In this document: piece after piece, positions 15,983 to 23,890 of the stretch | How positions within the stretch are numbered: the first letter of the stretch is position 1 | Layout of the letters: every line of letters begins with the position of its first letter | Assembly: GCA_019310535.1 (NCBI GenBank) | Contig: JAFDED010000017.1 | Coordinates: 1-64,000, forward strand | Origin: Deltaproteobacteria bacterium | Lineage (GTDB): Bacteria > Desulfobacterota > JAFDED01 | DNA length: 64,000 nucleotides | Direction: 5' to 3' | The notes under the pieces: model-generated | Told to the model about the DNA's origin: nothing | Seen by the model: only the letters and a program-made list of their open reading frames with translations | Database searches by the model: none | Position numbers and translations under genes: made by a program

Positions 15983-17464
15983 ATGGAAACAATTTATGTA
16001 AAAACAATAGACCCCATCAGCCAAGATCTCCTGCGCTCAGCGGCTCAGCAGGGACTCAAACTTAACTGGGAGCGCTACGAGAGCCTGCAACCTCAGGATG
16101 GTTTTCTGCGAGTGGGTCTGAGTTGCCCTTATGGCTGTTTACAGGGGCCTTGCAGAATCGATCCCTTTGGCCGGGGTCCCGACCGCGGGCTTTGCGGTCT
16201 GGAACGGGACGGTATGGTGGCCGCCTTTTTGCTGCGCCTCTCCCTCCACGGGGCCCTGGAGGCCATGAACGGTCTCTCGGGGCCTGATAAGGGCTGCGAG
16301 GTATCATGGCCCGAACCTCTGAATACAATGGTCGACCGTGCTCTTAAAAACCTTGGAGGGAATACCCTTTCCCTGGAAGAGGTCTATAACAGTGCTTTCC
16401 TTTTGCAAAGACCCATGGAACCCCCTGAGCGATTGATCCTCCAGGCCTTGCGCCTGGGAGTCATGACCTTGGGGTTGCTGGAACAGGGGCACGCACTGGG
16501 AGATGCCTTGGGGAATCCGCAGTGCAAGGCGGGATATGGGCTTCTCGCTGGTGATGACATTGTTATTGGGATAAGCGGACACCCCTCCCGTCGGTTCCTA
16601 AAAGACGTACAAGAGGAGGCTTCCCGCAAATCTTCAATCAGCGTGCGACTGGTCTCTCTTGGAGACTTGATCCCCCTTAATGAGAGCTTAGTGCCTTGCG
16701 CCTGCACCTCAGGAGAAGCTGAACTGGTGGTGAGCTCAGGCAGAATTGCTCTTCTTCTCGCCGGGCCTGGAGCTGATCCATCCCTGCCTGAGTTGTGCAG
16801 ACGCCTCGATGTGCCCCTGGTTAAGTCCCAAGACGTCAAAAAAGCGGAAGAACTCTTGAGTCTCGCCAGGGAATCTTCCAGCAGCCGCCCCCGGGGAACC
16901 TTCAATCCGGACCCAGCCCTGGTGCAGGAAGCCCGAATCAACCGGGCCGCTGGCGGGCTGGAAGACTTGTTGAAAAAGAATCCCGCAAAAAAACTGGCTC
17001 TTCTGGGTGGAGCGGATACTCCTCAGCAGTCCTTCGGCTGGATACCGGTGGAGGTGGCTTCCGCCCTTCTGGGAGAAGGGGTGCTCGTGGCCGGTTGGGG
17101 AGATGCCGCCCTGTGGATGCTCAAAGGAGGGCTCGCTGCAGAAGAACGAGAGTACCCCGCCCGGCTTCTTGACGATCAACAGGGCCCTCTGATCGCCCTG
17201 AAGGCCATGGCCGTGCAGGGGAAACTGCAGAACCTCCAGGGAATCTGCTTTACGGGACTTAAGGCATGCCGGGATCTGGCGGTTGCGCTGGGCCTGGCCA
17301 GCCTGGGATGTAAGGTGTGCATCGCGGTTCCGCTCCCCCTCTGGGGGAGCGAAAACGTCCGTACCCTGCTGGCTGACAGGATCGCAGCCGGAGGCGGAAT
17401 CCTTGCCCATTTCGACCACCCACCAAACGCACAGGAACTATTGGAATGGTTCTTGAAACGCTGA
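15983..17464 (+). CDS. Shortened, degenerate CooS-like (CO dehydrogenase-family) protein
   Basis: Related to the Ni-Fe carbon monoxide dehydrogenase catalytic subunit but only 493 residues instead of about 630. The N-terminal segment GCLQGPCRIDPFGRGPDRGLCG (Cys48, 52, 57, 71) matches the CooS cluster-binding region, but the spacing is Cx3C and the D-cluster cysteine is Asp39. GHP at residue 200 and CACTSGE at 239-245 align by eye with the CooS C-cluster histidine and cysteine, and KAC at 429 may match the last cysteine. The other expected ligands (around ALLLAGPG and AGWGDAAL) are missing. CO oxidation by a standard C-cluster is therefore unlikely. It lies between CooF-like and FAD oxidoreductase genes, so it may hold a different cluster or act as a redox scaffold. 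Confidence 0.75.
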   Translation: METIYVKTIDPISQDLLRSAAQQGLKLNWERYESLQPQDGFLRVGLSCPYGCLQGPCRIDPFGRGPDRGLCGLERDGMVAAFLLRLSLHGALEAMNGLSGPDKGCEVSWPEPLNTMVDRALKNLGGNTLSLEEVYNSAFLLQRPMEPPERLILQALRLGVMTLGLLEQGHALGDALGNPQCKAGYGLLAGDDIVIGISGHPSRRFLKDVQEEASRKSSISVRLVSLGDLIPLNESLVPCACTSGEAELVVSSGRIALLLAGPGADPSLPELCRRLDVPLVKSQDVKKAEELLSLARESSSSRPRGTFNPDPALVQEARINRAAGGLEDLLKKNPAKKLALLGGADTPQQSFGWIPVEVASALLGEGVLVAGWGDAALWMLKGGLAAEEREYPARLLDDQQGPLIALKAMAVQGKLQNLQGICFTGLKACRDLAVALGLASLGCKVCIAVPLPLWGSENVRTLLADRIAAGGGILAHFDHPPNAQELLEWFLKR

Positions 17465-17513
17465 TTTGCGAAATTTCGAATTTCCAAATGTTCAACAGGG
17501 CGGGAGCATATCA

Positions 17514-18791
17514 ATGGAATGCCTTATAGTTGGCGGAGGGGCCGCAGGTCTGCATGCAGCTCTGATGTGCAGGCAATGCTGGCCGGAAAAATCCGTCACC
17601 CTCATCGAAGCTGAAGCAGAGACCGGGTACTACCGCACCCTCCTGCCCCAGTTCATGGTGGGGCAGATGGAAGAGGAAAAGCTGTTTTTTTGGAAACCCG
17701 GGGAGGATTCGCGCTTGAAGGTTCGAGCAGGGCTGAAAGTTGAGTCCCTGGACAGGATCAATCAGTGCCTGCGCCTGGAAAATAATGAGAAGCTCCGGTA
17801 TGAGCGCCTGGTTCTGGCACCCGGTGGCCGCCCGCTCATGCCCGGCATATGCGCCGATGCTTCATGCCGGGGGATATTCCCCGTGCGCGATCTCACAACG
17901 GCCAGAAAGGTTCGGGAATGGCTCGACGGACACCGGGAAATCGTGGTACTCGGGGGCGGATTGGTGGGACTGAAGACTGCGGTCTCTCTCAGGATTTCAG
18001 GTTTCAAGGTTTCCCTGGTGGAAAAAGAAGACCACCTGTTGCCCCGGGTATTGAGTTCCGGTGCAGCCCGGCCGGTGGAGGATCATCTCAGGCATATGGG
18101 GATGAGCCTTTTCCTGGGTTGCTCTCTGGAGGATATCCGGATAGAGAGAGGGTCGTTAAAGTCGGTGCGTGCGGGTAGTCAATGGCTGCCGTGTGCAACC
18201 CTGATGGTGGCCATCGGCTCATCCCCCGATGTGGGGTTCCTTAAGGGTTCAGGTCTGCTGGAGAATGAAGAACTTGTGGTGTCTCCCACCTTGCAAACCC
18301 GGGATGAAATAATTTACGCCGCGGGAGATGCGGTTTCCATCTGCAATTATGAAGGGGAGAAATTCTCTCCCTGGACATGGCCTCAGGCGGTCTCCCAGGG
18401 CAAGCTGGCCAGTGGTAACCTATACAGACCCATACCGCTGCCCCTTAACGTCCTGACTCGCCCCAACTCCATGAATCTCCACGGACTGTCGATAGTGATC
18501 CTGGGGCCACCGGTGGAGGGGGCTGAGGTGATCCATTATACCGAGTCGGCCGACAGTATTTACCGGGAGCTTTTCATCAGGGATGGACGCATTGTAGGGG
18601 GGGCATTGGTTGGAGACATATCAGGGGCCGGCACCTTACACGCGGCAATGACCACCGGAAAAAATGCCGAAATGCAAGATTCGCAATTCGAATTTTCTCT
18701 ATTACAGCCCCGCAGCAGGGTGCTTTCAAGGTTTGTGGGGAACTATTTTGGGCAGAGACGGCGGGCACGTTTACTGCTGCATCAGGAGTAA
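17514..18791 (+). CDS. FAD/NAD(P)-dependent oxidoreductase of the CooS-like module
   Basis: Pyridine-nucleotide-disulfide-type flavoprotein. The N-terminal FAD site is LIVGGGAAGLHAAL, the NAD(P) site is VVLGGGLVGLKTA near residue 145, and the second FAD motif is IIYAAGDAV. The CxxxxC redox disulfide of the lipoamide dehydrogenase group is absent, so it resembles NADH:rubredoxin/ferredoxin reductases or the FNOR protein often found next to cooS and cooF. ATG 17514 follows a GCGGGAG-like site; the track start (TTG 17466) only adds a poor leader. It probably links NAD(P)H to the polyferredoxins. Confidence 0.85.
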   Translation: MECLIVGGGAAGLHAALMCRQCWPEKSVTLIEAEAETGYYRTLLPQFMVGQMEEEKLFFWKPGEDSRLKVRAGLKVESLDRINQCLRLENNEKLRYERLVLAPGGRPLMPGICADASCRGIFPVRDLTTARKVREWLDGHREIVVLGGGLVGLKTAVSLRISGFKVSLVEKEDHLLPRVLSSGAARPVEDHLRHMGMSLFLGCSLEDIRIERGSLKSVRAGSQWLPCATLMVAIGSSPDVGFLKGSGLLENEELVVSPTLQTRDEIIYAAGDAVSICNYEGEKFSPWTWPQAVSQGKLASGNLYRPIPLPLNVLTRPNSMNLHGLSIVILGPPVEGAEVIHYTESADSIYRELFIRDGRIVGGALVGDISGAGTLHAAMTTGKNAEMQDSQFEFSLLQPRSRVLSRFVGNYFGQRRRARLLLHQE

Positions 18792-18796
18792 AGGAC

Positions 18797-19516
18797 ATGA
18801 TGATCCACAAGGAAATTTGTGTTGGTTGCGGGCGGTGTCATCCATACTGCCCCACAAGTGCCATTCACTTTGATGACTTGAAAAGCGTGGTGGATCAGGA
18901 TGTTTGTTACGAATGCGGGTCCTGCCTGCGGGCGGATGTCTGTCCCGTGGATGCCATTGAGGAGAGTCCGCATGTCTATGAATATCCCCGTGCGCTTCGA
19001 AAATATTTCAGCGACCCCGAAGCCACCCACGCTTTGACGGGTATGTCAGGCCGCGGCACCGAGGAGTCTAAAACCAACGACGTTACGAACAGGTGCGGCC
19101 CTGGTGAGGTAGGAATCGCCATCGAGGTGGGCCGGCCCACCATCGGGATGGACCTGAAGGACATCCAGAAAATCACCAGGGCTCTGGCCAGGGCCGGTAT
19201 CCACGAGATCGAGCCCAACAACCCCATCCATTCAATGATTCAAGACCCATCAACCGGAGACCTGAAACCGGAGCTGATGGGGGAACGGGTCCTCAGTGCA
19301 ATCATCGAAATAGCGGTGAAGCGCGATCGACTGCGCCATGTCCTTCGCACCCTGAAAAATGTCGCCGGGGAGCTGGACAGCATTTTTTGTCTGGATGTTA
19401 TCACTCAACTGGAACCCGGGCTGAGGGTGCCACAGGAAGTGTTGGACGTCATAGAATCAGAGGGGCTGTCGTGGAGGCCCAACGCCAAGATCAACATGGG
19501 CCTTGGAAGGGCCTGA
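18797..19516 (+). CDS. Two-cluster ferredoxin fused to an unrecognised domain
   Basis: Residues 1-60 form a bacterial-type 2[4Fe-4S] ferredoxin (CVGCGRCHPYCP and CYECGSCLRADVCP). The remaining ~175 residues are a domain I do not recognise. It starts with TGMSGRGTEESKTNDVT, continues with GEVGIAIEVGRPTIG, and ends in SWRPNAKINMGLGRA. The glycine-rich, charged start looks like a conserved binding loop. It begins six bases after the flavoprotein stop and ends sixteen bases before the next gene, so it is part of the same operon. It probably receives electrons from the flavoprotein or the polyferredoxin. Confidence 0.65.
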   Translation: MMIHKEICVGCGRCHPYCPTSAIHFDDLKSVVDQDVCYECGSCLRADVCPVDAIEESPHVYEYPRALRKYFSDPEATHALTGMSGRGTEESKTNDVTNRCGPGEVGIAIEVGRPTIGMDLKDIQKITRALARAGIHEIEPNNPIHSMIQDPSTGDLKPELMGERVLSAIIEIAVKRDRLRHVLRTLKNVAGELDSIFCLDVITQLEPGLRVPQEVLDVIESEGLSWRPNAKINMGLGRA

Positions 19517-19531
19517 GAACAGGAACGTATC

Positions 19532-20179
19532 ATGACACACAGTCTTCATCGAGAAGGAAAGCTGGATTCATTGGAGCGGGACTACGCCCTTTTCATCATG
19601 CCGGCGCGCGGCTTCAATCATGTGGGCAGCGGCCCTAAGGTACGCCGCCTGATGGAACTGCTGTATCTGGAAGGACCCTCCAACATGATCTGCAGCTCGC
19701 TGCGTCGCAACCTTTACAGTGGCGTCAGTTCGGAGAAAGTACTGGAGAGCATCAAAGACGGTGATAGAGTTTTTTGCGTATTCAACAGCAGAGAAAAATT
19801 AAAAGAAACCCTCATCCGCATCAAGGAAGCAGATGAAGGCCTTTCCATTGTGGTAAGCGGCCTCATCGACAAGGTGAGGGAAATAACCGATGAGATGGGG
19901 TTGAATCCACACACCATCAATCTCTCCCTTGGTATTCATGGCCGTACTGATCGGATTCCACCTCCCGACATCCGGCAGTTCACCACCATGTGCGGACACG
20001 GCATGGTGTCTCCCGGCCTGGTCCGCGACGTTATCCGCAGGGTTAAGACGGGAAAGCTCAATTCCTGGGAGGGGAGTCTGGTTTTGGCGGCCCCTTGCTC
20101 ATGCGGGATTTACAATCCCCATCGCTCCGAGGAACTGCTCCAGGAGCTGATCCCGCTGTATACGGTACATCGATGGTGA
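19532..20179 (+). CDS. Unrecognised cysteine-motif protein, last gene of redox module
   Basis: Soluble 215-residue protein without a signal peptide or membrane helix. Two striking motifs sit in the C-terminal half: FTTMCGHGMVSP and APCSCGIYNPHR. These look like metal or cluster ligands or a catalytic pocket. The N-terminal half (MPARGFNHVGSGPKVRRLME) is basic and could bind a phosphate or nucleotide. I do not know the family. The operon position suggests it is the functional partner of the ferredoxin fusion and the CooS-like protein. Confidence 0.6.
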   Translation: MTHSLHREGKLDSLERDYALFIMPARGFNHVGSGPKVRRLMELLYLEGPSNMICSSLRRNLYSGVSSEKVLESIKDGDRVFCVFNSREKLKETLIRIKEADEGLSIVVSGLIDKVREITDEMGLNPHTINLSLGIHGRTDRIPPPDIRQFTTMCGHGMVSPGLVRDVIRRVKTGKLNSWEGSLVLAAPCSCGIYNPHRSEELLQELIPLYTVHRW

Positions 20180-20928
20180 TTCCTCACCGCCGAAGTTATC
20201 ACTGGAGTCTTAAATGACGCCGCGGTCTCTGATCGTCTCACCTGCTTGAGGAGATTGCGGCGTTTCGTGCCGCCATTAAAAATAGCCTCTTTTCCCCCAG
20301 CTCACGGGCCGCTTTATCAAAAGTACCGAGGAAAATTGTCAAATTTTTGATATTGTTAACGTCAAATTTCTATCACTTTCATCCTTCACTTCATGTTGTC
20401 TGAGCGTTTCATTTTCTCCTTGAGATTTGAAAACCATTGACTTTCATATCACTCAAACGCTGGATCGCCGCATGATTCTGTGTGATTGAATTTCAAAAGC
20501 AATGTAAAAATTGTTTGGATGGCATATTATTTGCGTTTTTTCAAAATCAGATACTATCTTTTCTCAAGGAGTTATCTCATTCAGTCATATTTATCGCGAA
20601 TCCACTGAACATAAATCATATGTTCAGACCATTGTCCAACCCGGGTATTGGCGAACTTTCTCAGAGGCTGCACTTCGGAGGTATGGCCATTTTGGCATCA
20701 CTGGCTCAGATTCATAAAGATTTCATAATCAGTGGTGCAGTCTCATACCCCTGCGGGCTTCTCCCGGTTCCGCAGAGAGGTCAGGCTGAAAAAAAGGAGC
20801 CGGTCCGCCTGAGGGTGAGCATTCCTATCGCGTTTTTCCCCTAATGGTCAAGAGAACAAGCAATCGTTTTTTGTGCTCACCTTTTTCTGGAATTGTCGGT
20901 GTTTTGAAAAATTAGGAGGCGGTTTGTC
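20180..20928 (+). other. Long leader region before the sigma-54 activator
   Basis: About 750 A/T-rich bases with no convincing gene; the track ORFs here lack ribosome sites and family features. It contains a sigma-54-like promoter at 20520, an inverted repeat AGCGTTT...AAACGCT (about 20404-20461) and repeated GTCAAATTT words near 20337-20370. These may be regulatory. Confidence 0.5.
20520..20535 (+). promoter_or_regulatory. Sigma-54-like promoter upstream of the NtrC-type regulator
   Basis: TGGCAtattaTTTGC has the correct GG and GC spacing for the -24/-12 elements. It lies about 395 bases upstream of the regulator gene, so a long leader would be made. The match is weaker than the one before cheW. 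Confidence 0.4.
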
Positions 20929-22320
20929 ATGCACAAAATCATGATTATTGATGACGATGAACTACTGGGTGTGTCGCTGAAAAAGCTTTTTGACGGAACA
21001 GGATACAATGCTTTGGTCTGCGAGAGCGGCAGTCAGGGTATCGAGCTCTTCGAGCGCTTTGCACCGGACATCGTCTTGCTGGATATCAGGTTGGGAGATA
21101 TGGATGGATTGGATGTGCTCAGAGAATTGAAGCGGATGAGGGAAGATATTCCTGTGATTATCATGACCGCCTACGGCACCATTGAACATACGGTGAAAGC
21201 TATGCAGGAAGGTGCATTCGATTATATCCAGAAACCCTTTAAAAAAAATACGATTCAAGAGGCGGTTGAAAAAGGCTTGAAAGACCTGCAGGCCATTACA
21301 AGCATAACCCACCATCGTCTCCAATATAGGGAAAAGCACGGGATTAACGAGATTATAGGCGAAAGCACCGAGATGAAAAAGGTCTATGAGCTTGTCGGGC
21401 GGTTTGCCAAAAGCGACGATACGACTATCTTGATTGAAGGGGAGAGCGGAACCGGCAAAGAGTTGATTGCCCAGTACATTCATTTTCTCAGCCCCCGTTT
21501 TGACAAACCTCTTGTTAAGTTAAACTGCGGTTGTCTTTCGGATACCCTGGCCGAGAGCGAGCTCTTCGGGTACGAAAGGGGCGCCTTTACCGGTGGTTTA
21601 AAGGAAGGAAAGCCGGGGAAATTTTCAATGGCGGAAGGGGGGACGCTCTTTCTGGATGAGGTCGCAGAACTGTCCTCAAACGTTCAGACAAAACTCCTGC
21701 GGGTTCTGGAGGAAAGGACCTATTTCCGGGTGGGAGGCACCAGGGAAATAACGTGCAATGTCCGGGTTGTAGCGGCAACCAACAAAAACCTCTTGTCGGA
21801 AGTCCGAAAAGGACATTTCCGTGAAGACCTGTATTATCGATTGAACGCCCTCAGCATAAGTATTCCTCCGCTGAGGGAAAGAAAAGAAGACATTATTCCC
21901 CTGGCCAGTTATTTTTTAAGCCAATATTGTAAAAAATATTGCAAACGTCATATTGACATTTCCCCTGAAGCCGAAGAAGTCTTAAGGCGATACCGCTGGG
22001 AGGGAAACGTAAGAGAACTGAGAAATGTCATGGAACGGGTCATTTTGATGGAGAATCCCAAGGTAGTGTACCCCGAGCACATCGAATCCCTGATTCAAAA
22101 AGGCGACCGGAATGAAACAATTCCTCACGCCATAACCGGAGAAATCTTTACCAGTGGCATAACGTACGACGAAATGGTGAAAAAGCTCCTCACATCAGCC
22201 CTGTGCACGACACAGGGTAACCAGTTGAAAGCGTCAAGGCTCCTGGGAATATCCAGGGCCAAGCTACGATACAATATCAGCAAGTACCGCCTGAACCTTG
22301 TGGCTGATATCAGCCAATAG
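20929..22320 (+). CDS. Sigma-54-dependent response regulator (NtrC family)
   Basis: Transcription activator with three domains: receiver (residues 1-120; acidic pocket IDDDE and phospho-acceptor aspartate in IVLLDIRLG), AAA+ ATPase (about 145-385; Walker A GESGTGKE, Walker B GGTLFLDEVAEL), and a C-terminal Fis-type helix-turn-helix (LKASRLLGISRAKLRYNISK). The sigma-54 contact loop reads GAFTGG rather than the usual GAFTGA. No sensor kinase gene is next to it. Two copies of a perfect palindrome lie at its 3' end and just downstream, and a strong sigma-54 promoter precedes cheW, so it very likely drives the chemotaxis genes that follow. Confidence 0.93.
   Translation: MHKIMIIDDDELLGVSLKKLFDGTGYNALVCESGSQGIELFERFAPDIVLLDIRLGDMDGLDVLRELKRMREDIPVIIMTAYGTIEHTVKAMQEGAFDYIQKPFKKNTIQEAVEKGLKDLQAITSITHHRLQYREKHGINEIIGESTEMKKVYELVGRFAKSDDTTILIEGESGTGKELIAQYIHFLSPRFDKPLVKLNCGCLSDTLAESELFGYERGAFTGGLKEGKPGKFSMAEGGTLFLDEVAELSSNVQTKLLRVLEERTYFRVGGTREITCNVRVVAATNKNLLSEVRKGHFREDLYYRLNALSISIPPLRERKEDIIPLASYFLSQYCKKYCKRHIDISPEAEEVLRRYRWEGNVRELRNVMERVILMENPKVVYPEHIESLIQKGDRNETIPHAITGEIFTSGITYDEMVKKLLTSALCTTQGNQLKASRLLGISRAKLRYNISKYRLNLVADISQ
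22301..22316. promoter_or_regulatory. Palindromic activator site, copy 1
   Basis: TGGCTGATATCAGCCA is a perfect 16-bp palindrome that overlaps the final codons of the regulator gene. The same core recurs 146 bp downstream. It is a good candidate for an upstream activating site bound by the dimeric Fis-type HTH of the regulator. Confidence 0.55.
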
Positions 22321-22442
22321 GATGGCTCATATGATCCACACCCAAACTTGCCCTCCTCTCCTGCTGCACTCTTGAATCCCGCAAAACCAGCAGAAAAACT
22401 GCCATAATCCCCCAAGGAATTCCCCCCTATCCGGTTGCAAAT

Positions 22443-22466
22443 GGATTGGCTGATATCAGCCAATCC
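22443..22466. promoter_or_regulatory. Palindromic activator site, copy 2
   Basis: A perfect 24-bp palindrome with core TTGGCTGATATCAGCCAA, about 190 bp upstream of the sigma-54 promoter of cheW. That is a normal distance for an enhancer-binding protein. The rest of 22321-22677 holds no gene. Confidence 0.6.
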
Positions 22467-22634
22467 AATCCCGCTGGACGGGATAATGGAGCCGTTTTTA
22501 TTGATTTCTGTAGAAACCCCGCCAGCGTTTTTAAGAACGGTTATGACATCCAACTCATCTTAATTATAAAGCATTTCATGCAAATAAAGCCTTTTGATAT
22601 CTGGTTTCACCAATCCAATTCACCGGAAAAAATC

Positions 22635-22650
22635 TGGCACTCTTATTGCT
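22635..22650 (+). promoter_or_regulatory. Sigma-54 promoter of cheW
   Basis: TGGCACtcttaTTGCT matches the sigma-54 -24/-12 consensus at every key position. The transcription start would fall near 22661, right before the AGGAGGTG ribosome site of cheW, so the leader is very short. Confidence 0.8.
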
Positions 22651-22677
22651 CAGTCGGAGAGCAGGAGGTGAAACATC

Positions 22678-23172
22678 ATGGCTGAAGCGCTGCAGGCAAT
22701 CGTTCAGACAGGAAAGGGCAAATATTTAACGTTCAGGCTGGGCAAGGAGGAATACGGCCTTGAGATACTGAAGGTCAAAGAGATTATGGGGTTGATGGAC
22801 ATCACCACCGTGCCCCAGACCCCAGGGTACGTCAAAGGTGTCATAAATTTGCGCGGCAAGGTGATCCCGGTCATCGACCTGAGGCTCAAGTTCGGAATGG
22901 AGGAAAAAAACTACGACGAGCGCACTTGCATCGTGGTCGCGGAAGTTTCCGGCAAAAGCGGCTCGCTCCAGGTGGGCATTGTGGTTGATTCAGTCTCGGA
23001 GGTACTGAACATCAAAGCAGACGACATCGAGGACGCACCGACATTCGGGACCAGGCTGGATACGGACTACATCTTCGGCATGGCAAAAACAGAAGGAGGG
23101 GTGAAGATCCTGCTGGATATCGACAGAGTGATAAGCGGAGAGGAGTTTACCGCTTTAGAGAATGCGGCATAA
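22678..23172 (+). CDS. cheW: Chemotaxis coupling protein CheW
   Basis: Adaptor joining chemoreceptors to the CheA kinase, 164 residues, cytoplasmic. The family SH3-like double barrel is seen in YLTFRLGKEEYGLEILKVKEIMG, PGYVKGVINLRGKVIPVIDLRLKF and the C-terminal VKILLDIDRVIS. It sits alone behind a strong sigma-54 promoter, followed by a degenerate second copy, a carbonic anhydrase and an MCP. No cheA is in the window. The likely partner is the downstream receptor. Confidence 0.95.
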   Translation: MAEALQAIVQTGKGKYLTFRLGKEEYGLEILKVKEIMGLMDITTVPQTPGYVKGVINLRGKVIPVIDLRLKFGMEEKNYDERTCIVVAEVSGKSGSLQVGIVVDSVSEVLNIKADDIEDAPTFGTRLDTDYIFGMAKTEGGVKILLDIDRVISGEEFTALENAA

Positions 23173-23293
23173 ATCGGGGGGCAGAGCTCCGCCACATCAA
23201 CAGAAAAAAGAAAAGAAAATATTTTATCACAACCTTACAGATTAATTATTGGAGGATTGATAGTCATACCTCTTTATTAAACGGGTTTTTTGG

Positions 23294-23426
23294 GGTGTGC
23301 AGCAGGGCAACCGCTGCGGGTGAATATCGGGATGGGTAAGTCATGACCCTCCAGCACACCGCTGGTGATGAGATCACCCTGGATAGCTTCACCAACTATC
23401 CCTCTTCTTCTCCGGTCCCGAGGGTA
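23294..23426 (+). ncRNA. Candidate structured RNA with four hairpins
   Basis: Several perfect helices follow each other. GGTGTGC pairs with GCACACC (23294-23300/23354-23360) and encloses CAGC/GCTG and GGGT/ACCC. Next come GGTGAT/ATCACC (23364-23378), GGATAG/CTATCC (23381-23401) and CCCTC/GAGGG. This density of nested stems is unusual for ordinary spacer and suggests a folded RNA or a remnant of one (for instance from a group II intron). I do not recognise a known class. Confidence 0.35.
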
Positions 23427-23546
23427 AGCCGGCCACCCCTTTTATTACAAATTCAAGGAGTTGCGAATTTGCCAATTCTTATGCGTTATGCGATTGACCG
23501 ATACCTATGGTGAGTCAGTGAAATTGAGTAAAAGCGTTTAAACATC

Positions 23547-23775
23547 TCCGGCACAAGCGGCTCACCTTCAGGTGGGCATTGTGGTCGATTCGGTCCCGGA
23601 GGTATTGAATAGAAAACCTGCTTAAATCGGGGACTCATCAAAATTCAGAGCCACTCTTAACACTGACTGCATCATTGAGAATACTGAAACATAAGGAGGT
23701 GTAAAAATTGTGCTGGATATTGATCGGTTGCGAAGCGGAGAAGACATATCCTTACTTGAGAATGCAAAATTAATT
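23547..23775 (+). pseudogene. Decayed second cheW (C-terminal part)
   Basis: Nucleotide similarity to the 3' half of the intact cheW is clear: ggtgggcattgtggtcgatt, gtgctggatattgatcg and the end gagaatgca all align with it in order. Frameshifts, an in-frame stop and a lost middle part prevent translation. It is either a tandem duplication that decayed or a replaced original copy. Confidence 0.75.
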
Positions 23776-23890
23776 GCTAAACCGAGTAAGCACCGACAAT
23801 CTCAACATGAACAACTTTAAGAGGAGTTACTCATTGACCTTTGGGCCGCAACGAATGATGAAAATTAAAATTTTCGAGGGAGTCATACCA

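Noticed and set aside
20482-20844. 120-codon ORF before the sigma-54 activator
   Set aside because: No ribosome site, no protein-like composition, and it overlaps a likely promoter leader.
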